A DNA stretch of 64,000 nucleotides from Flagellimonas algicola (GCF_005937185.1 NZ_VCNI01000001.1:1050657-1114656); one strand, 5' to 3'. Numbered from the stretch's first letter, positions 8,183-19,415 are shown. Notes: generated by a model not told the origin, from the letters alone. Made by a program: numbers and translations.

Positions 8183-9631
8183 ATGGGAGATATCAAGTCT
8201 TACGAAAAAGAGCTTGCATTCCAAGCCGATCGGAGAAAAGCCACCACAGAATTCATCAAAATCATCAGTGATCTTTGGTATGACAAGGCCATTGAAGTGG
8301 TGCTTTTTAAAAACCAAATCATAGACAAGAATGTAAGTGACATCATCAACCTGCATGAGTATGCAGGTGAATTTGTCCAAAAACCCATTTCCATTTTTGA
8401 TTCCGTGGAAATTCTTCGGGCCATTAACGATATCAACCTTCCCCCGGCTAAATTGGATATTGGAAAATTAACCTATGAATTCCATTCTGATGATAATACC
8501 CACCTTAATGTAAAAGCATTTGTGCTGGAAAAACTCAAGGATGCGCAGGCTTCAAAGGAAATCAAACCCAAAGATGTAGTACTTTATGGTTTTGGGCGAA
8601 TTGGTAGGTTAGTTGCAAGAGAGCTTATGGCAAAGACCGGAAGAGGTAGCCAATTAAGACTAAGAGCTGTTGTGGTAAGAGGGGAATTGTCCCATGAAAT
8701 TTTGGAAAAGCGTGCGGCCTTATTGAAAACAGATTCCGTCCACGGACAATTTATGGGCACTGTGGATGTGGATGCTGCCAATGATGCCTTGATCGTAAAC
8801 GGAACCACGGTCAAGTTCATAAGCGCAGACAAACCAGAATCCATTGACTATACCAAGCACGGAATCTTCAATGCCTTGATTATAGACAACACAGGGGCCT
8901 TTAGGGATAAAGAAGCCCTCGCCAGACATTTGGAAGCCAAAGGCGCCAGTCGAGTTTTGCTTACTGCGCCAGGTAAAGAGGTTCCCAACATTGTACATGG
9001 TGTGAATCATTCAGAATTTGACCCTGAAAAAACAAAAATTTATTCCGCAGCTTCCTGTACCACCAATGCCATTACTCCAGTCTTAAAGGTCATAGAGGAT
9101 TCCCTCGGTATCAAAAAAGGACATTTGGAGACCATCCACGCCTATACCAACGACCAAAACTTGGTTGATAATATGCACAAAAAGTACCGTAGGGGTCGTG
9201 CCGCTGCCTTAAACATGGTGATTACCGAAACTGGAGCAGGTGCTGCCGTTGCCAAAGCCTTACCTTCCTTAAAAGGCAAACTGACTTCCAACGCCATTCG
9301 TGTGCCCGTGCCCAATGGTTCCTTGGCCATCCTACATCTTGAGGTCAAGAACAAGACCTCCAAGGAAAGTTTGAATACCATATTGAAAAAGTATGCGCTG
9401 GAAGGGGATTTGGTGGAGCAAATCAAATATTCCCTGAGCAATGAATTGGTGTCCTCAGATATTGTCGGTGCCTCTGCCCCATCCATCTATGATAGCCAGG
9501 CCACCTTGGTTTCTGGGGATGGGAAAAGTGTGGTACTATATATATGGTATGATAACGAATATGGCTATTCGCATCAAGTGATTAGATTGGCCAAGTACAT
9601 TGCAAAGGTTAGACGCTATACCTATTATTAA
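8183..9631 (+). CDS. Glyceraldehyde-3-phosphate dehydrogenase, long form with N-terminal extension
   Basis: The 482 residues comprise an N-terminal extension of about 130 residues unlike classical GAPDH, then a complete GAPDH: NAD-binding GFGRIGR (136-142) and the active-site SAASCTTNAITP with C292, ending in the YDNEYGYSHQV substrate loop. The enzyme oxidises glyceraldehyde 3-phosphate with NAD(P) and phosphate in glycolysis or gluconeogenesis. Long forms like this are common in Bacteroidota beside a normal-length GAPDH elsewhere; whether this one favours the gluconeogenic direction is speculation. It stands alone with its own promoter-like site. Confidence 0.93.
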   Translation: MGDIKSYEKELAFQADRRKATTEFIKIISDLWYDKAIEVVLFKNQIIDKNVSDIINLHEYAGEFVQKPISIFDSVEILRAINDINLPPAKLDIGKLTYEFHSDDNTHLNVKAFVLEKLKDAQASKEIKPKDVVLYGFGRIGRLVARELMAKTGRGSQLRLRAVVVRGELSHEILEKRAALLKTDSVHGQFMGTVDVDAANDALIVNGTTVKFISADKPESIDYTKHGIFNALIIDNTGAFRDKEALARHLEAKGASRVLLTAPGKEVPNIVHGVNHSEFDPEKTKIYSAASCTTNAITPVLKVIEDSLGIKKGHLETIHAYTNDQNLVDNMHKKYRRGRAAALNMVITETGAGAAVAKALPSLKGKLTSNAIRVPVPNGSLAILHLEVKNKTSKESLNTILKKYALEGDLVEQIKYSLSNELVSSDIVGASAPSIYDSQATLVSGDGKSVVLYIWYDNEYGYSHQVIRLAKYIAKVRRYTYY

Positions 9632-9672
9632 ACAAATTTGGGGTGGGTAGGTGCTCCCGTGGGCAATTTTCT

Positions 9673-9702
9673 TTTGAATTTTAGTTTATTGGTGTAATTT
9701 CG
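9673..9702 (+). promoter_or_regulatory. Promoter for the 9738 gene and probably trmD operon
   Basis: TTTG (9673-9676), 18 bases, then TAATTTCG (9695-9702), which matches the -7 pattern in all but one fixed position. It lies 36 bases before the chosen start. Confidence 0.45.
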
Positions 9703-9737
9703 CCCTACCCTTAATCTAAATTTAAAGAACATTGACC

Positions 9738-10340
9738 ATGAGAAGATTACGATATTTATTCGCCCTAGCTTTACTAACCCCTTTATTGACTTTGTCCGCG
9801 CAACAAAGTAATCAGGATGAGGAAGATCCATCCTTGGTGGGCCAATTCCAGCGATTGGAAAAAAAATCCGGCAACTATAGGGCCAATGGTATTCGGTATG
9901 AGGTGATTCGCCTGGTTGATTTGAACCGAATCAAAGAAAACATATTTGATTCCATAAACACCGCCAATAAATCCATCAAAGATCTATCGGCTACCATTTC
10001 CAATAACAAATCTGAAATAGAAGACCTCAACACAAGACTGCAAGAAACCTCGAATAGCCTTAAAACGGTAACTTCGGAGAAAGATAGCATGTCCTTTTTT
10101 GGAGCTCAGGTAAGTAAAGGCACCTACAAACTGATTCTCTGGGGAATTATCGTTGGCTTGCTCCTTTTCTTGTTGCTGTTTATCTATAGATTCAGAAATA
10201 GTAACGTACTTACCAGTCAGGCCAAAGAGGCATTGGCGGATCTTGAAAAGGAATTTGAAGAGCACAGACGTCGTGCATTGGAGCGCGAGCAGAAAATTAG
10301 CCGACAACTTCAAGACGAGTTGAACAAAAACAAGAAGTAG
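9738..10340 (+). CDS. Secreted/membrane protein with coiled coil, unknown function
   Basis: The 200-residue protein has a cleavable-looking signal peptide (about 1-22, ending LTLSAQQ), a heptad-rich region (about 70-120) likely to form a coiled coil, one transmembrane helix (LILWGIIVGLLLFLLLFIY, about 132-152), and a charged C-terminal coiled coil (about 165-200). I chose the ATG at 9738 over a TTG two codons upstream because it starts the signal peptide cleanly. Homologues in this position before trmD are sometimes mislabelled as tRNA methyltransferase; nothing in the sequence supports that. Function not recognised; a membrane scaffold is one possibility. Confidence 0.8.
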   Translation: MRRLRYLFALALLTPLLTLSAQQSNQDEEDPSLVGQFQRLEKKSGNYRANGIRYEVIRLVDLNRIKENIFDSINTANKSIKDLSATISNNKSEIEDLNTRLQETSNSLKTVTSEKDSMSFFGAQVSKGTYKLILWGIIVGLLLFLLLFIYRFRNSNVLTSQAKEALADLEKEFEEHRRRALEREQKISRQLQDELNKNKK

Positions 10341-10364
10341 CAAAGTCTACTTAAGGTTCTAAGC

Positions 10365-10805
10365 ATGATTAAACAGGCTACGGCTTTGGATGTTGATCGT
10401 ATCGCTCCCCTATTTGATGCCTACCGTGTTTTTTATGGACAGGAATCGGATGTAGAGGCAGCAAAGGTTTTTCTTTTGGAACGTTTTGAAAAGGGGGAAA
10501 ACGTTATTTTTCTTGCCCTCGAAAATGATGTAGCCGTTGGGTTTACCCAGCTATATCCTACTTTTTCTTCGGTTTCCATGCAGCAATTTTACATTTTGAA
10601 CGATTTGTTTGTTGCTCCTGAAGCTAGAAAAAAGGGTATTGGCGAACAACTGCTGAATCATGCCAAGGAGTTTTGCAAATTGAAAAACAGCAAGGGACTA
10701 ACTTTGGAAACAGCGGCCGACAATCCAGCCCAAAAGCTGTATGAGAGGTTGGGTTGGGAAAAGGATGTGTCTTACCTACACTATTTTTGGAAAAACCCTA
10801 AATAG
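10365..10805 (+). CDS. GNAT family N-acetyltransferase
   Basis: The 146-residue protein is a single GNAT domain. The acetyl-CoA binding segment is visible as LNDLFVAPEARKKGIGEQLL (about 83-102), and the end ENPAQKLYERLGW-type motif (here DNPAQKLYERLGWEKD) is also typical. Substrate unknown. It lies 24 bases after the coiled-coil gene and about 30 bases before trmD, in the same direction, so it is probably cotranscribed. Confidence 0.9.
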   Translation: MIKQATALDVDRIAPLFDAYRVFYGQESDVEAAKVFLLERFEKGENVIFLALENDVAVGFTQLYPTFSSVSMQQFYILNDLFVAPEARKKGIGEQLLNHAKEFCKLKNSKGLTLETAADNPAQKLYERLGWEKDVSYLHYFWKNPK

Positions 10806-10825
10806 GGTATCCACAATACTTCTTT

Positions 10826-10833
10826 TATTTTTG
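10826..10833 (+). promoter_or_regulatory. -7 box directly in front of trmD
   Basis: TATTTTTG is an exact TAnnTTTG match ending only 5 bases before the ATG at 10839. If used, the transcript would start at or near the start codon. No -33 TTG at the usual distance was found. Confidence 0.25.
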
Positions 10834-10838
10834 TGCCC

Positions 10839-11513
10839 ATGCGGATAGATATCATAACGGTTTTACCGGAGTTAATGCAAAGCCCCTTCAATGCTTCCAT
10901 CCTTAAGCGGGCCAAGGAAAAAGGCTTAGTGGAAGTTCATTTCCACAATCTCCGCGATTATACCACCGGAAATTACAAGCAAGTAGATGACTATCAATTT
11001 GGGGGTGGGGCCGGGATGGTGCTCATGATTGAGCCCATTGACAAGTGCATCTCACAACTCCAGGCCGAAAGGGAATATGACGAAGTCATTTATATGACCC
11101 CGGATGGGCTCACATTAAATCAAGGGATTGCCAACGAACTTTCACTCAAGCAAAATGTAATCATTCTTTGTGGACATTATAAAGGAGTGGATCAACGAGT
11201 ACGGGATATGTTTGTAACCCGTGAAATATCCATAGGCGATTATGTGTTGTCAGGTGGAGAATTGGCCGCCGCCGTTCTCTGCGATGCCGTTATACGATTA
11301 TTGCCCGGAGTATTAAATGATGAAACTTCAGCCTTGACGGATACCTTTCAGGATAATCTACTGGCACCTCCGGTATACACCAGACCTTCTAACTACAAAG
11401 GTCAGGAAGTTCCAGAAATATTGTTAAGCGGGGATTTTCCCAAGATAGAAAAATGGCGGGAGGATCAGGCTTTGGAACGCACAAGTAAAAAACGACCTGA
11501 TTTATTAAAATAA
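10839..11513 (+). CDS. trmD: tRNA (guanosine(37)-N1)-methyltransferase TrmD
   Basis: TrmD uses SAM to methylate N1 of G37 in tRNAs, preventing frameshifting. The 224-residue protein starts [12 protein letters not shown], has the conserved [15 protein letters not shown] region and the trefoil-knot SAM site ([12 protein letters not shown] and the following [16 protein letters not shown]). The ATG at 10839 fits the family start better than an in-frame GTG two codons upstream. It is followed after one base by a small membrane gene and then rplS; a trmD-rplS neighbourhood is common in bacteria. Confidence 0.97.
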   Translation: MRIDIITVLPELMQSPFNASILKRAKEKGLVEVHFHNLRDYTTGNYKQVDDYQFGGGAGMVLMIEPIDKCISQLQAEREYDEVIYMTPDGLTLNQGIANELSLKQNVIILCGHYKGVDQRVRDMFVTREISIGDYVLSGGELAAAVLCDAVIRLLPGVLNDETSALTDTFQDNLLAPPVYTRPSNYKGQEVPEILLSGDFPKIEKWREDQALERTSKKRPDLLK

Positions 11514-11514
11514 T

Positions 11515-11832
11515 ATGGACGATTCTTATACACTTTTTTTTGCCTTAGGTTCCATATTGGGAACGCTTGCCCAATTGGCCGTAATCGTGGGATGCATAGT
11601 TCTGGTGACCAAACAAAAAAATGGAGGTACCCTGCTCATGCTGATTGGTAGTATACTAACCCTGGTTTTTAACGTTCTCAATTTCTCGGGAACCCTTTTT
11701 GCAGGGCACAGGGGTGCAGATTCCATTTTGTCCTGGACAAAGGTATTTGCTGTTATTGGGCCGTTGCCCTACATCCTATTTGGTATAGGTCTGTTGGTTT
11801 ATGCAATCGGTCATGTCCGAAAATCGGCGTAA
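11515..11832 (+). CDS. Small integral membrane protein, unknown
   Basis: The 105-residue protein is mostly hydrophobic with about three transmembrane helices (8-32, 38-60 and 76-100). No motif identifies a function. It begins one base after the trmD stop and is therefore almost certainly translated from the trmD transcript. The downstream rplS has its own promoter-like site. Confidence 0.72.
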   Translation: MDDSYTLFFALGSILGTLAQLAVIVGCIVLVTKQKNGGTLLMLIGSILTLVFNVLNFSGTLFAGHRGADSILSWTKVFAVIGPLPYILFGIGLLVYAIGHVRKSA

Positions 11833-11865
11833 GACGGGTATCATTTGTAAAATGCAAAAAAGCCC

Positions 11866-11895
11866 TTGTCAATTCTAAATATTGCATTACTTTTG
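11866..11895 (+). promoter_or_regulatory. Promoter of rplS
   Basis: TTG (11866-11868), 19 bases, TACTTTTG (11888-11895): exact fit to the Bacteroidota housekeeping pattern, 68 bases before the rplS ATG. The leader between could hold control by ribosomal protein, but no clear structure was seen. Confidence 0.65.
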
Positions 11896-11963
11896 CAATC
11901 TCAAAATCAACCTCTGACGAAACTCGTGAAAGTTGGTCTTGTAAAACATTAAAAAAGCATATC

Positions 11964-12314
11964 ATGGAATCCTTAATAAAATTTGTTGAAGACGAATTTG
12001 TTCCAAAAAAAGACTTTCCAAAATTTTCAGCTGGTGACACGATCACGGTATACTACGAAATTAAGGAAGGCGAAAAAACACGTACACAGTTCTTTAAAGG
12101 AGTGGTAATTCAAAGAAGGGGATCGGGAGCCACTGAGACCTTTACTATCAGAAAAATGTCGGGAACCGTTGGGGTGGAAAGAATTTTCCCTATCAACATG
12201 CCTGCACTTCAACGTATTGAGGTCAACAAAAAAGGTAAGGTTCGTAGATCCAGAATCTTCTACTTTAGAGGGCTTACCGGTAAAAAGGCACGTATCAAGG
12301 AAGTTCGGGGATAA
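11964..12314 (+). CDS. rplS: 50S ribosomal protein L19
   Basis: L19 sits at the interface of the 30S and 50S subunits. The 116-residue protein has the family's typical length and sequence: FSAGDTITVYYEIKEGEKTR near the start, VVIQRRGSGATETFTIRK in the middle and KVRRSRIFYFRGLTGKKARI at the end. It is followed 26 bases later by an intrinsic terminator and has its own promoter-like site upstream. Confidence 0.98.
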   Translation: MESLIKFVEDEFVPKKDFPKFSAGDTITVYYEIKEGEKTRTQFFKGVVIQRRGSGATETFTIRKMSGTVGVERIFPINMPALQRIEVNKKGKVRRSRIFYFRGLTGKKARIKEVRG

Positions 12315-12340
12315 ACCCACTTTCCTTATCAAAAAATCAG

Positions 12341-12364
12341 GCACCCAAATTGGGTGCTTTTTTT
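12341..12364 (+). terminator. Intrinsic terminator after rplS
   Basis: Stem GCACCCA (12341-12347) / TGGGTGC (12351-12357), three-base loop, followed by seven T. Confidence 0.9.
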
Positions 12365-12396
12365 ATGAACAATTGTTAATAACCATGGTTCATACA

Positions 12397-12426
12397 TTGT
12401 TGATTTTTAATCGCTTACAAAATTTG
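12397..12426 (+). promoter_or_regulatory. Candidate promoter of the 12.4-12.8 kb RNA
   Basis: TTG (12397-12399), 19 bases, then AAAATTTG (12419-12426), which matches TAnnTTTG except for the first base. It would start transcription near 12431, just ahead of the structured stretch. Confidence 0.35.
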
Positions 12427-12430
12427 GATA

Positions 12431-12845
12431 TCTGACAGTTTATTCTAATTTAGTCAAACAAATACGAAGGAGAGCAATCGAGCTCGTGTTTGGTTTTAAA
12501 GTTGACGTTCTTTAAAAACTGATGTTTCCCTTTAGAATTGGTAACACTACTGATCACAAAAGGAATTTCGAAAGAGGTAACGCCTCGGTGTAACCTAAAT
12601 AGAAATGAGAAGTCCTATGTGCGGGCGAGAGAGCAATTTTTCGTTTTGATAGGGTTTAGGAAATTATTAGGACACTTTACAAGATGTTGTTTAGTTGCAA
12701 AATTAAAAGCATAGTGTTGAGTAAACGTCAAAGGAGCAACGGATGCAATCAATGGTTGCAATTTTGCGGCAACGCAAAATAAAATCTTTTAGCTCTTTTC
12801 AGAAAGCCATATCAATGTTTCGACATAGGTATGGCTTTTGTTTTA
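12431..12845 (+). ncRNA. Candidate structured non-coding RNA of about 400 nt
   Basis: This 623-base stretch between rplS and icd has no credible gene. It holds several paired segments: GTTTTAAAG/CTTTAAAAAC (12493-12501/12510-12519); GGTAACAC/GTGTAACC (12540-12547/12588-12595, one mismatch) extended by TTTA/TAAA and enclosing GAGG-TAACG-CCTC (12574-12586); GTCCTA/TAGGAC (12612-12617/12668-12673); a perfect 8-bp hairpin with a GCAA tetraloop (12761-12780); and a terminal hairpin with a TTCG tetraloop followed by T-runs. A promoter-like site precedes it. It lacks hallmarks of tmRNA, RNase P RNA and SRP RNA. Boundaries are inferred from the promoter and terminator. It could also be a decayed gene or an icd leader. 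Confidence 0.5.
12803..12845 (+). terminator. Intrinsic terminator with TTCG-capped hairpin
   Basis: AAAGCCATA (12803-12811) pairs perfectly with TATGGCTTT (12830-12838); inside, ATGT-TTCG-ACAT (12815-12826) forms a UUCG-capped helix. T-rich sequence follows (TTTTGTTTT). No gene ends nearby, so it ends a non-coding transcript. Confidence 0.8.
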
Positions 12846-12905
12846 CAATCCCTCCAAAATCACACTTTTCGATAAATCCCTTAGTATACCAACAGCCATA
12901 AATTG

Positions 12906-12913
12906 TATATTTG
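12906..12913 (+). promoter_or_regulatory. -7 box upstream of icd
   Basis: TATATTTG is an exact TAnnTTTG match, 24 bases before the icd ATG. The -33 region is weak (TTAG at 12881-12884). Confidence 0.4.
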
Positions 12914-12937
12914 CACCGCTCAAATAAAAACACCTAG

Positions 12938-15171
<2,234 letters not shown>

Positions 15172-15250
15172 TCAATCAAAGAAACTGTCATATCCTTCTA
15201 GGTATTTAGAAAAATGATTAATTTGGGGTTTTGTCCCAAATCGTTTCAGT

Positions 15251-16060
15251 TTGAAAAACAGAAAATTTCTTCTTCTGGTTTTTCTTCTAAATATCGGTTG
15301 TGAGGATGTTATAGAACTAGACCTACCCCCCTCCAAACCTCAATTGGTGATTGATGCACTCATTGGTTACAACGATACCAATGGGCAATCCGTAACCGCA
15401 GGTGAAGTCAAATTGACCCTTACAACCCCATTTTTTGAGGAAACACTGCCTGCCGAAAATGCTACGGTCTCTCTTATTGATATGGCTACAAGTCAATCTT
15501 ATGAACTAGTTGAAAATAAACCAGGAATTTTTGACTCCGGGTTTCCCAAATTGGAGTTCAACAGGGAATATATGCTCCAAATATCTTTTGAAGGAGAGAT
15601 TTATACGGCCACGGAACAACTGGTCAAGTCAACAATCATTGAAAAATTGGAACAGGACCATGGTTTTTTGTTTAATGAAGATGAAACCGAGGTAAAAGTA
15701 ACATTCACAGACCTTCCAGGAGAAAGAAATCATTATTTGTTTGCTTTTGGCTGGAACAATTATCTTGTGGTTGATGATCAGTTTTTTCAGGACGAACAGC
15801 TTACCTTCTCCTATTTCTATGAGAAACTCAAACCTGGAAAAAAAATTTCGATCTCCGTTTTTGGCATTAACAAGGTATTTTCCAACTACATAGAAAAACT
15901 ATTAGCCCAATCTGGAGAAGATATGGGGAATGGAGGGCCGTTTGCCATACCTAATGCAACCATAAGAGGAAACATTGTAAACAAAACCAATCCGGGAAAT
16001 TTTGCCTTTGGGTATTTCGCTTTAAGTGAATTTGACACCCAACCGTTAACCATTCGATAA
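15251..16060 (+). CDS. DUF4249 family outer-membrane lipoprotein (first of three)
   Basis: The 269-residue protein begins with a lipoprotein signal (hydrophobic stretch then LNIGC, lipid Cys about 17) followed by EDVIELDLPPSKPQLVIDAL, the standard opening of DUF4249 proteins. The start is TTG at 15251: no in-frame ATG exists before the signal peptide. Proteins of this family are usually encoded beside TonB-dependent receptors in Bacteroidota; their function is undetermined. It is the most divergent of the three copies here, having a shorter C-terminal part (ending FALSEFDTQPLTIR). A receptor gene follows after 61 bases. Confidence 0.88.
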   Translation: MKNRKFLLLVFLLNIGCEDVIELDLPPSKPQLVIDALIGYNDTNGQSVTAGEVKLTLTTPFFEETLPAENATVSLIDMATSQSYELVENKPGIFDSGFPKLEFNREYMLQISFEGEIYTATEQLVKSTIIEKLEQDHGFLFNEDETEVKVTFTDLPGERNHYLFAFGWNNYLVVDDQFFQDEQLTFSYFYEKLKPGKKISISVFGINKVFSNYIEKLLAQSGEDMGNGGPFAIPNATIRGNIVNKTNPGNFAFGYFALSEFDTQPLTIR

Positions 16061-16121
16061 TCAGTAGTAATACTTTTTTTTAAACCATGCATTATCTATA
16101 AATTGTAGGAAAATCATTTAC

Positions 16122-18521
16122 ATGCTTCAACGATTCCTGATTTCCATTCTGCTCATTTCCTTACATACGGGTTGGGCACAGGTTCAAAAGACGTATACGC
16201 TAAGCGGTACAGTTTCCGAAGAAAAAAGTAACGAAACCTTAATTGGGGTAACCATAGCGTTTCCAAGTCTAAATACTGGAGTCGCCACTAACGAGTATGG
16301 CTTTTTTTCCATCACATTGCCTGAAGGCGAATATGAGGTGGTGGTGAGCTATTTGGGATATCAGGACATTCGAGAAACCATTGATCTACGCTCCAATGTT
16401 AAAAGGGACTTCAACCTTGCCGAAGCGGTAGAGGTGTTGGATGAAGTCATCGTCACTGATGATGCCAAACCCTTGAACATCCGAAAACCACAAATGAGCG
16501 TCAATACACTGGCCGTACAAACCATCAAGCAAATCCCTGTAGTATTGGGAGAAGCAGATGTTATTAAATCCTTGATTTTGTTGCCAGGTGTCACAAATGC
16601 GGGTGAAGCATCTTCTGGATTTAATGTTCGGGGTGGTGCCGCTGATCAGAATTTGATCTTATTGGACGAGGCGACAATTTTTAATTCTTCCCACCTCTTC
16701 GGATTCTTTTCCGTCTTTAACCCGGACGCCATAAAAGATGTAAAATTATTTAAGGGTGGAATTCCAGCTCGGTATGGTGGCAGGGTATCATCGGTATTGG
16801 AAATTTTTCAAAAGGAAGGCAACAGTAAGGAACTTAAGGTCAATGGAGGTATTGGAGCCGTGGCCAGCAGGTTGTTGGTTGAAGGACCCATTATCAAAGA
16901 TCGTACGGCATTTTTGGCGGGTGCAAGAGCGTCCTACGCACATCTTTTTCTTCCCTTGTTCGATGTGGACAACAAAGCTTATTTCTATGACGTTAATACC
17001 AAAATCAATCACAAAATCAATGATAACAACAGTATTTTTCTGTCTGGTTATTTTGGCAGGGACTTATTCAGCATAAACGACAGTTTTGTAAATACTTATG
17101 GCAACGCTGTGGGCAACTTTAGATGGAACCACTTGTTCTCAGATAAATTGTTTTCCAATTTGTCCCTGATCTATTCAGATTATTTCTATGGTTTAGAGCT
17201 TGATTTTGTAGGATTTGAATGGGATTCCGGTATCCAGAATTTCAACCTTAAGTATGACCTCAAAAACTATGTTAGCGATAAGATTCAAGTAAATTATGGG
17301 ATTCATAATACCTACTACGTCTTTAATCCAGGTAAAATAAAGCCCAATAGCTCAGATTCTGGAATTGTGGAAGAGCAATTGACCAAAAAGTACGCCAATG
17401 AAAATGCCATTTACCTAGACATCGAAAATAAAATCTCCGACCGTCTGAGCATGGAATACGGTCTAAGGGTCAGCCAGTTCAATAGGCTTGGACAAGATGA
17501 GTTTTACCAATACGAAAACAACCAGCCCGTGGTTTTTGATCCCTTTACCCTTACCTATCAAGAGGCTATACCCATGGACACTTTAAATCCTGGAAGAAGC
17601 GGCACCTTGAAAAAATTTGGAAAATTGGAACCTCGATTTTCCATGTCCTATAATTTCAATGGGCAAAGTTCCATAAAGGCGAGTTACACAAAGCTTGCCC
17701 AATATCTACATTTGTTGTCCAATACCAGTTCTCCTACTCCTTTGGATGTCTGGACTCCTAGTGGCCCTTTTGTGGATCCACAGTTTCTGGACCAATTTGC
17801 CATTGGTTACTTTAGAAATATCAACGAAGGTGATTACTCTCTAGAAGTTGAAGCATATTATAAAGACATCCAAAATAGGATTGATTATATAGATGGAGCA
17901 AACCTAATTGCCAACAATGCTATAGAACAAGTTATCCTCAATGGGGAGGCGCGCGCCTATGGTCTAGAGTTGTTGCTCCGTAAGAATGAAGGTCGACTGA
18001 AGGGTTGGTTGGCTTACACCCTTTCCAGATCAGAACAGCGAACCCCTGGCCGGGAGCCTACGTTTGACAATGGACGATCTAACATGGAGACCGGAATCAA
18101 TTTAGGCGAATGGTACAGTACCCCCTTTGATAAGACCCATGACCTGGCCCTATATGGTAGTTTTGATTTGAATGAACGATGGAATTTCAATGCCAACTTC
18201 GTTTATCAAACCGGGCAACCCACAAATTATCCTATTGGACAGTTCGAGTTTCAAGGTTTGGTCATCCCCTACTACGGGTTAAGAAATGAGGAGAGGTTAC
18301 CGGATTATCATCGATTGGATATATCAGCCACCTTAAAACCAAGAACAGGAATAAAAAAGAAACTGAAGTCTGAATGGGTCTTTAGTTTATATAATGTTTA
18401 CAATAGATTGAATGCGGCATCCATTAATTTTAGACAGAACCAGGATACTGGTAGAAATGAGGCCATACGGACTTCAATTTTTGGAATTGTTCCCGCGATA
18501 ACCTATAATTTTACGTTTTAA
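16122..18521 (+). CDS. TonB-dependent receptor with carboxypeptidase-like N-terminal domain
   Basis: The 799-residue protein has a signal peptide (about 1-19), a carboxypeptidase-regulatory-like beta domain (about 25-105: LSGTVSEEKSNETLIGVTI), a TonB plug (about 120-230, with LLPGVTNAGEASSGFNVRGG) and a C-terminal beta-barrel ending in Phe. Such receptors import large or scarce substrates across the outer membrane using TonB energy. No SusD-like partner is present; instead three DUF4249 lipoproteins flank it, one before and two after (8 bases to the next), so these are the probable partners. The substrate is not predictable. Confidence 0.94.
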   Translation: MLQRFLISILLISLHTGWAQVQKTYTLSGTVSEEKSNETLIGVTIAFPSLNTGVATNEYGFFSITLPEGEYEVVVSYLGYQDIRETIDLRSNVKRDFNLAEAVEVLDEVIVTDDAKPLNIRKPQMSVNTLAVQTIKQIPVVLGEADVIKSLILLPGVTNAGEASSGFNVRGGAADQNLILLDEATIFNSSHLFGFFSVFNPDAIKDVKLFKGGIPARYGGRVSSVLEIFQKEGNSKELKVNGGIGAVASRLLVEGPIIKDRTAFLAGARASYAHLFLPLFDVDNKAYFYDVNTKINHKINDNNSIFLSGYFGRDLFSINDSFVNTYGNAVGNFRWNHLFSDKLFSNLSLIYSDYFYGLELDFVGFEWDSGIQNFNLKYDLKNYVSDKIQVNYGIHNTYYVFNPGKIKPNSSDSGIVEEQLTKKYANENAIYLDIENKISDRLSMEYGLRVSQFNRLGQDEFYQYENNQPVVFDPFTLTYQEAIPMDTLNPGRSGTLKKFGKLEPRFSMSYNFNGQSSIKASYTKLAQYLHLLSNTSSPTPLDVWTPSGPFVDPQFLDQFAIGYFRNINEGDYSLEVEAYYKDIQNRIDYIDGANLIANNAIEQVILNGEARAYGLELLLRKNEGRLKGWLAYTLSRSEQRTPGREPTFDNGRSNMETGINLGEWYSTPFDKTHDLALYGSFDLNERWNFNANFVYQTGQPTNYPIGQFEFQGLVIPYYGLRNEERLPDYHRLDISATLKPRTGIKKKLKSEWVFSLYNVYNRLNAASINFRQNQDTGRNEAIRTSIFGIVPAITYNFTF

Positions 18522-18529
18522 CGCATCAT

Positions 18530-19393
18530 ATGAAAAAGATCATCCCATACCTATTCTTGATTGTTTTGCTGTTTTCTTGTGAAGATGTCATTGAAGTGGA
18601 TGTACCCCAAGAAGACCCCAGATTGATCGTTGAAGCCTTGATTCGGCTAGATCCGAGTGAAACTTCCTATATGCCTATTGTAAAAGTATCGTTGACGAGT
18701 TCATTTTTTGGAACTATTCCCCTTACTGGACTTAGGGATATTTCGATAGTCAACCTTAGCCTTCCTACAGCGGGTGGCGGCAATGGAATAATTCTCCAAG
18801 AAACAGCACCCGGTTCTGGGATTTACCAAGATCCGGATCCTGTAGGGCTACGCTTTTTCGAGGAGGGTGAACTTTTGCTTCAGTTGGAACATGAGGGCCG
18901 CCTCTATTTTGCCAGAACCTATTATGTTCCTTCGGCACCTATGGATGACTTGCGCCAAGGTGATGATATCCTCTTTGATGATGATGACATTGAACTTGAG
19001 GTCACAATTACCGACGATGGATCCATGGATAATTTCTACGTGATGGATTATGGTGAAGGGGAATTTTTAGCCCTTGAAGACAAATTCTTTAATGGTGAGC
19101 AGTTTAGTTTTTCCTTTTTCCCAGAACGAACGTTGAATCCGGGCGACGAAGTAACCGTAACTATCATGGGCGCCGACCGCGAATTTTTCAACTATATGGA
19201 TTTATTGGTAGAACAAACTACGGACAATCAAGGGGTTTTTGAAACTCCAGTAGCCACGCCTAGGGGCAACATCTTCGATGTTACAGACCTAGATAATATT
19301 GATTTGTTTGATAATGTAGGACAACCCGATGTATTCCCCTTAGGCTATTTTGCGGTAGTCCAAGAATACAAACGAACCATTATCATAGAATGA
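18530..19393 (+). CDS. DUF4249 family outer-membrane lipoprotein (second of three)
   Basis: The 287-residue protein has a lipoprotein signal ending LLFSC (lipid Cys 17) and then EDVIEVDVPQEDPRLIVEAL. It is clearly related to the 19416 gene along its length, sharing for example RGNIFDVT and LGYFAVVQEYK near the end, and less so to the 15251 gene. Aspartate-rich patches (for example DDILFDDDDIELEVTITDD, about 145-163) might bind cations, by inference only. It starts 8 bases after the receptor gene, so it is cotranscribed. Confidence 0.88.
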   Translation: MKKIIPYLFLIVLLFSCEDVIEVDVPQEDPRLIVEALIRLDPSETSYMPIVKVSLTSSFFGTIPLTGLRDISIVNLSLPTAGGGNGIILQETAPGSGIYQDPDPVGLRFFEEGELLLQLEHEGRLYFARTYYVPSAPMDDLRQGDDILFDDDDIELEVTITDDGSMDNFYVMDYGEGEFLALEDKFFNGEQFSFSFFPERTLNPGDEVTVTIMGADREFFNYMDLLVEQTTDNQGVFETPVATPRGNIFDVTDLDNIDLFDNVGQPDVFPLGYFAVVQEYKRTIIIE

Positions 19394-19415
19394 CCTTGGA
19401 ATAACATCAAATTCA

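Noticed and set aside
12431..12845. tmRNA, RNase P RNA or SRP RNA
   Set aside because: No tRNA-like ends or tag frame for tmRNA, no GAGGAAAGTCC-type core for RNase P, and no SRP tetraloop motif; left as an unassigned RNA.
16122..18521. SusC-like receptor
   Set aside because: No SusD-like gene adjacent and the protein is shorter than SusC; DUF4249 neighbours point to a different receptor class.
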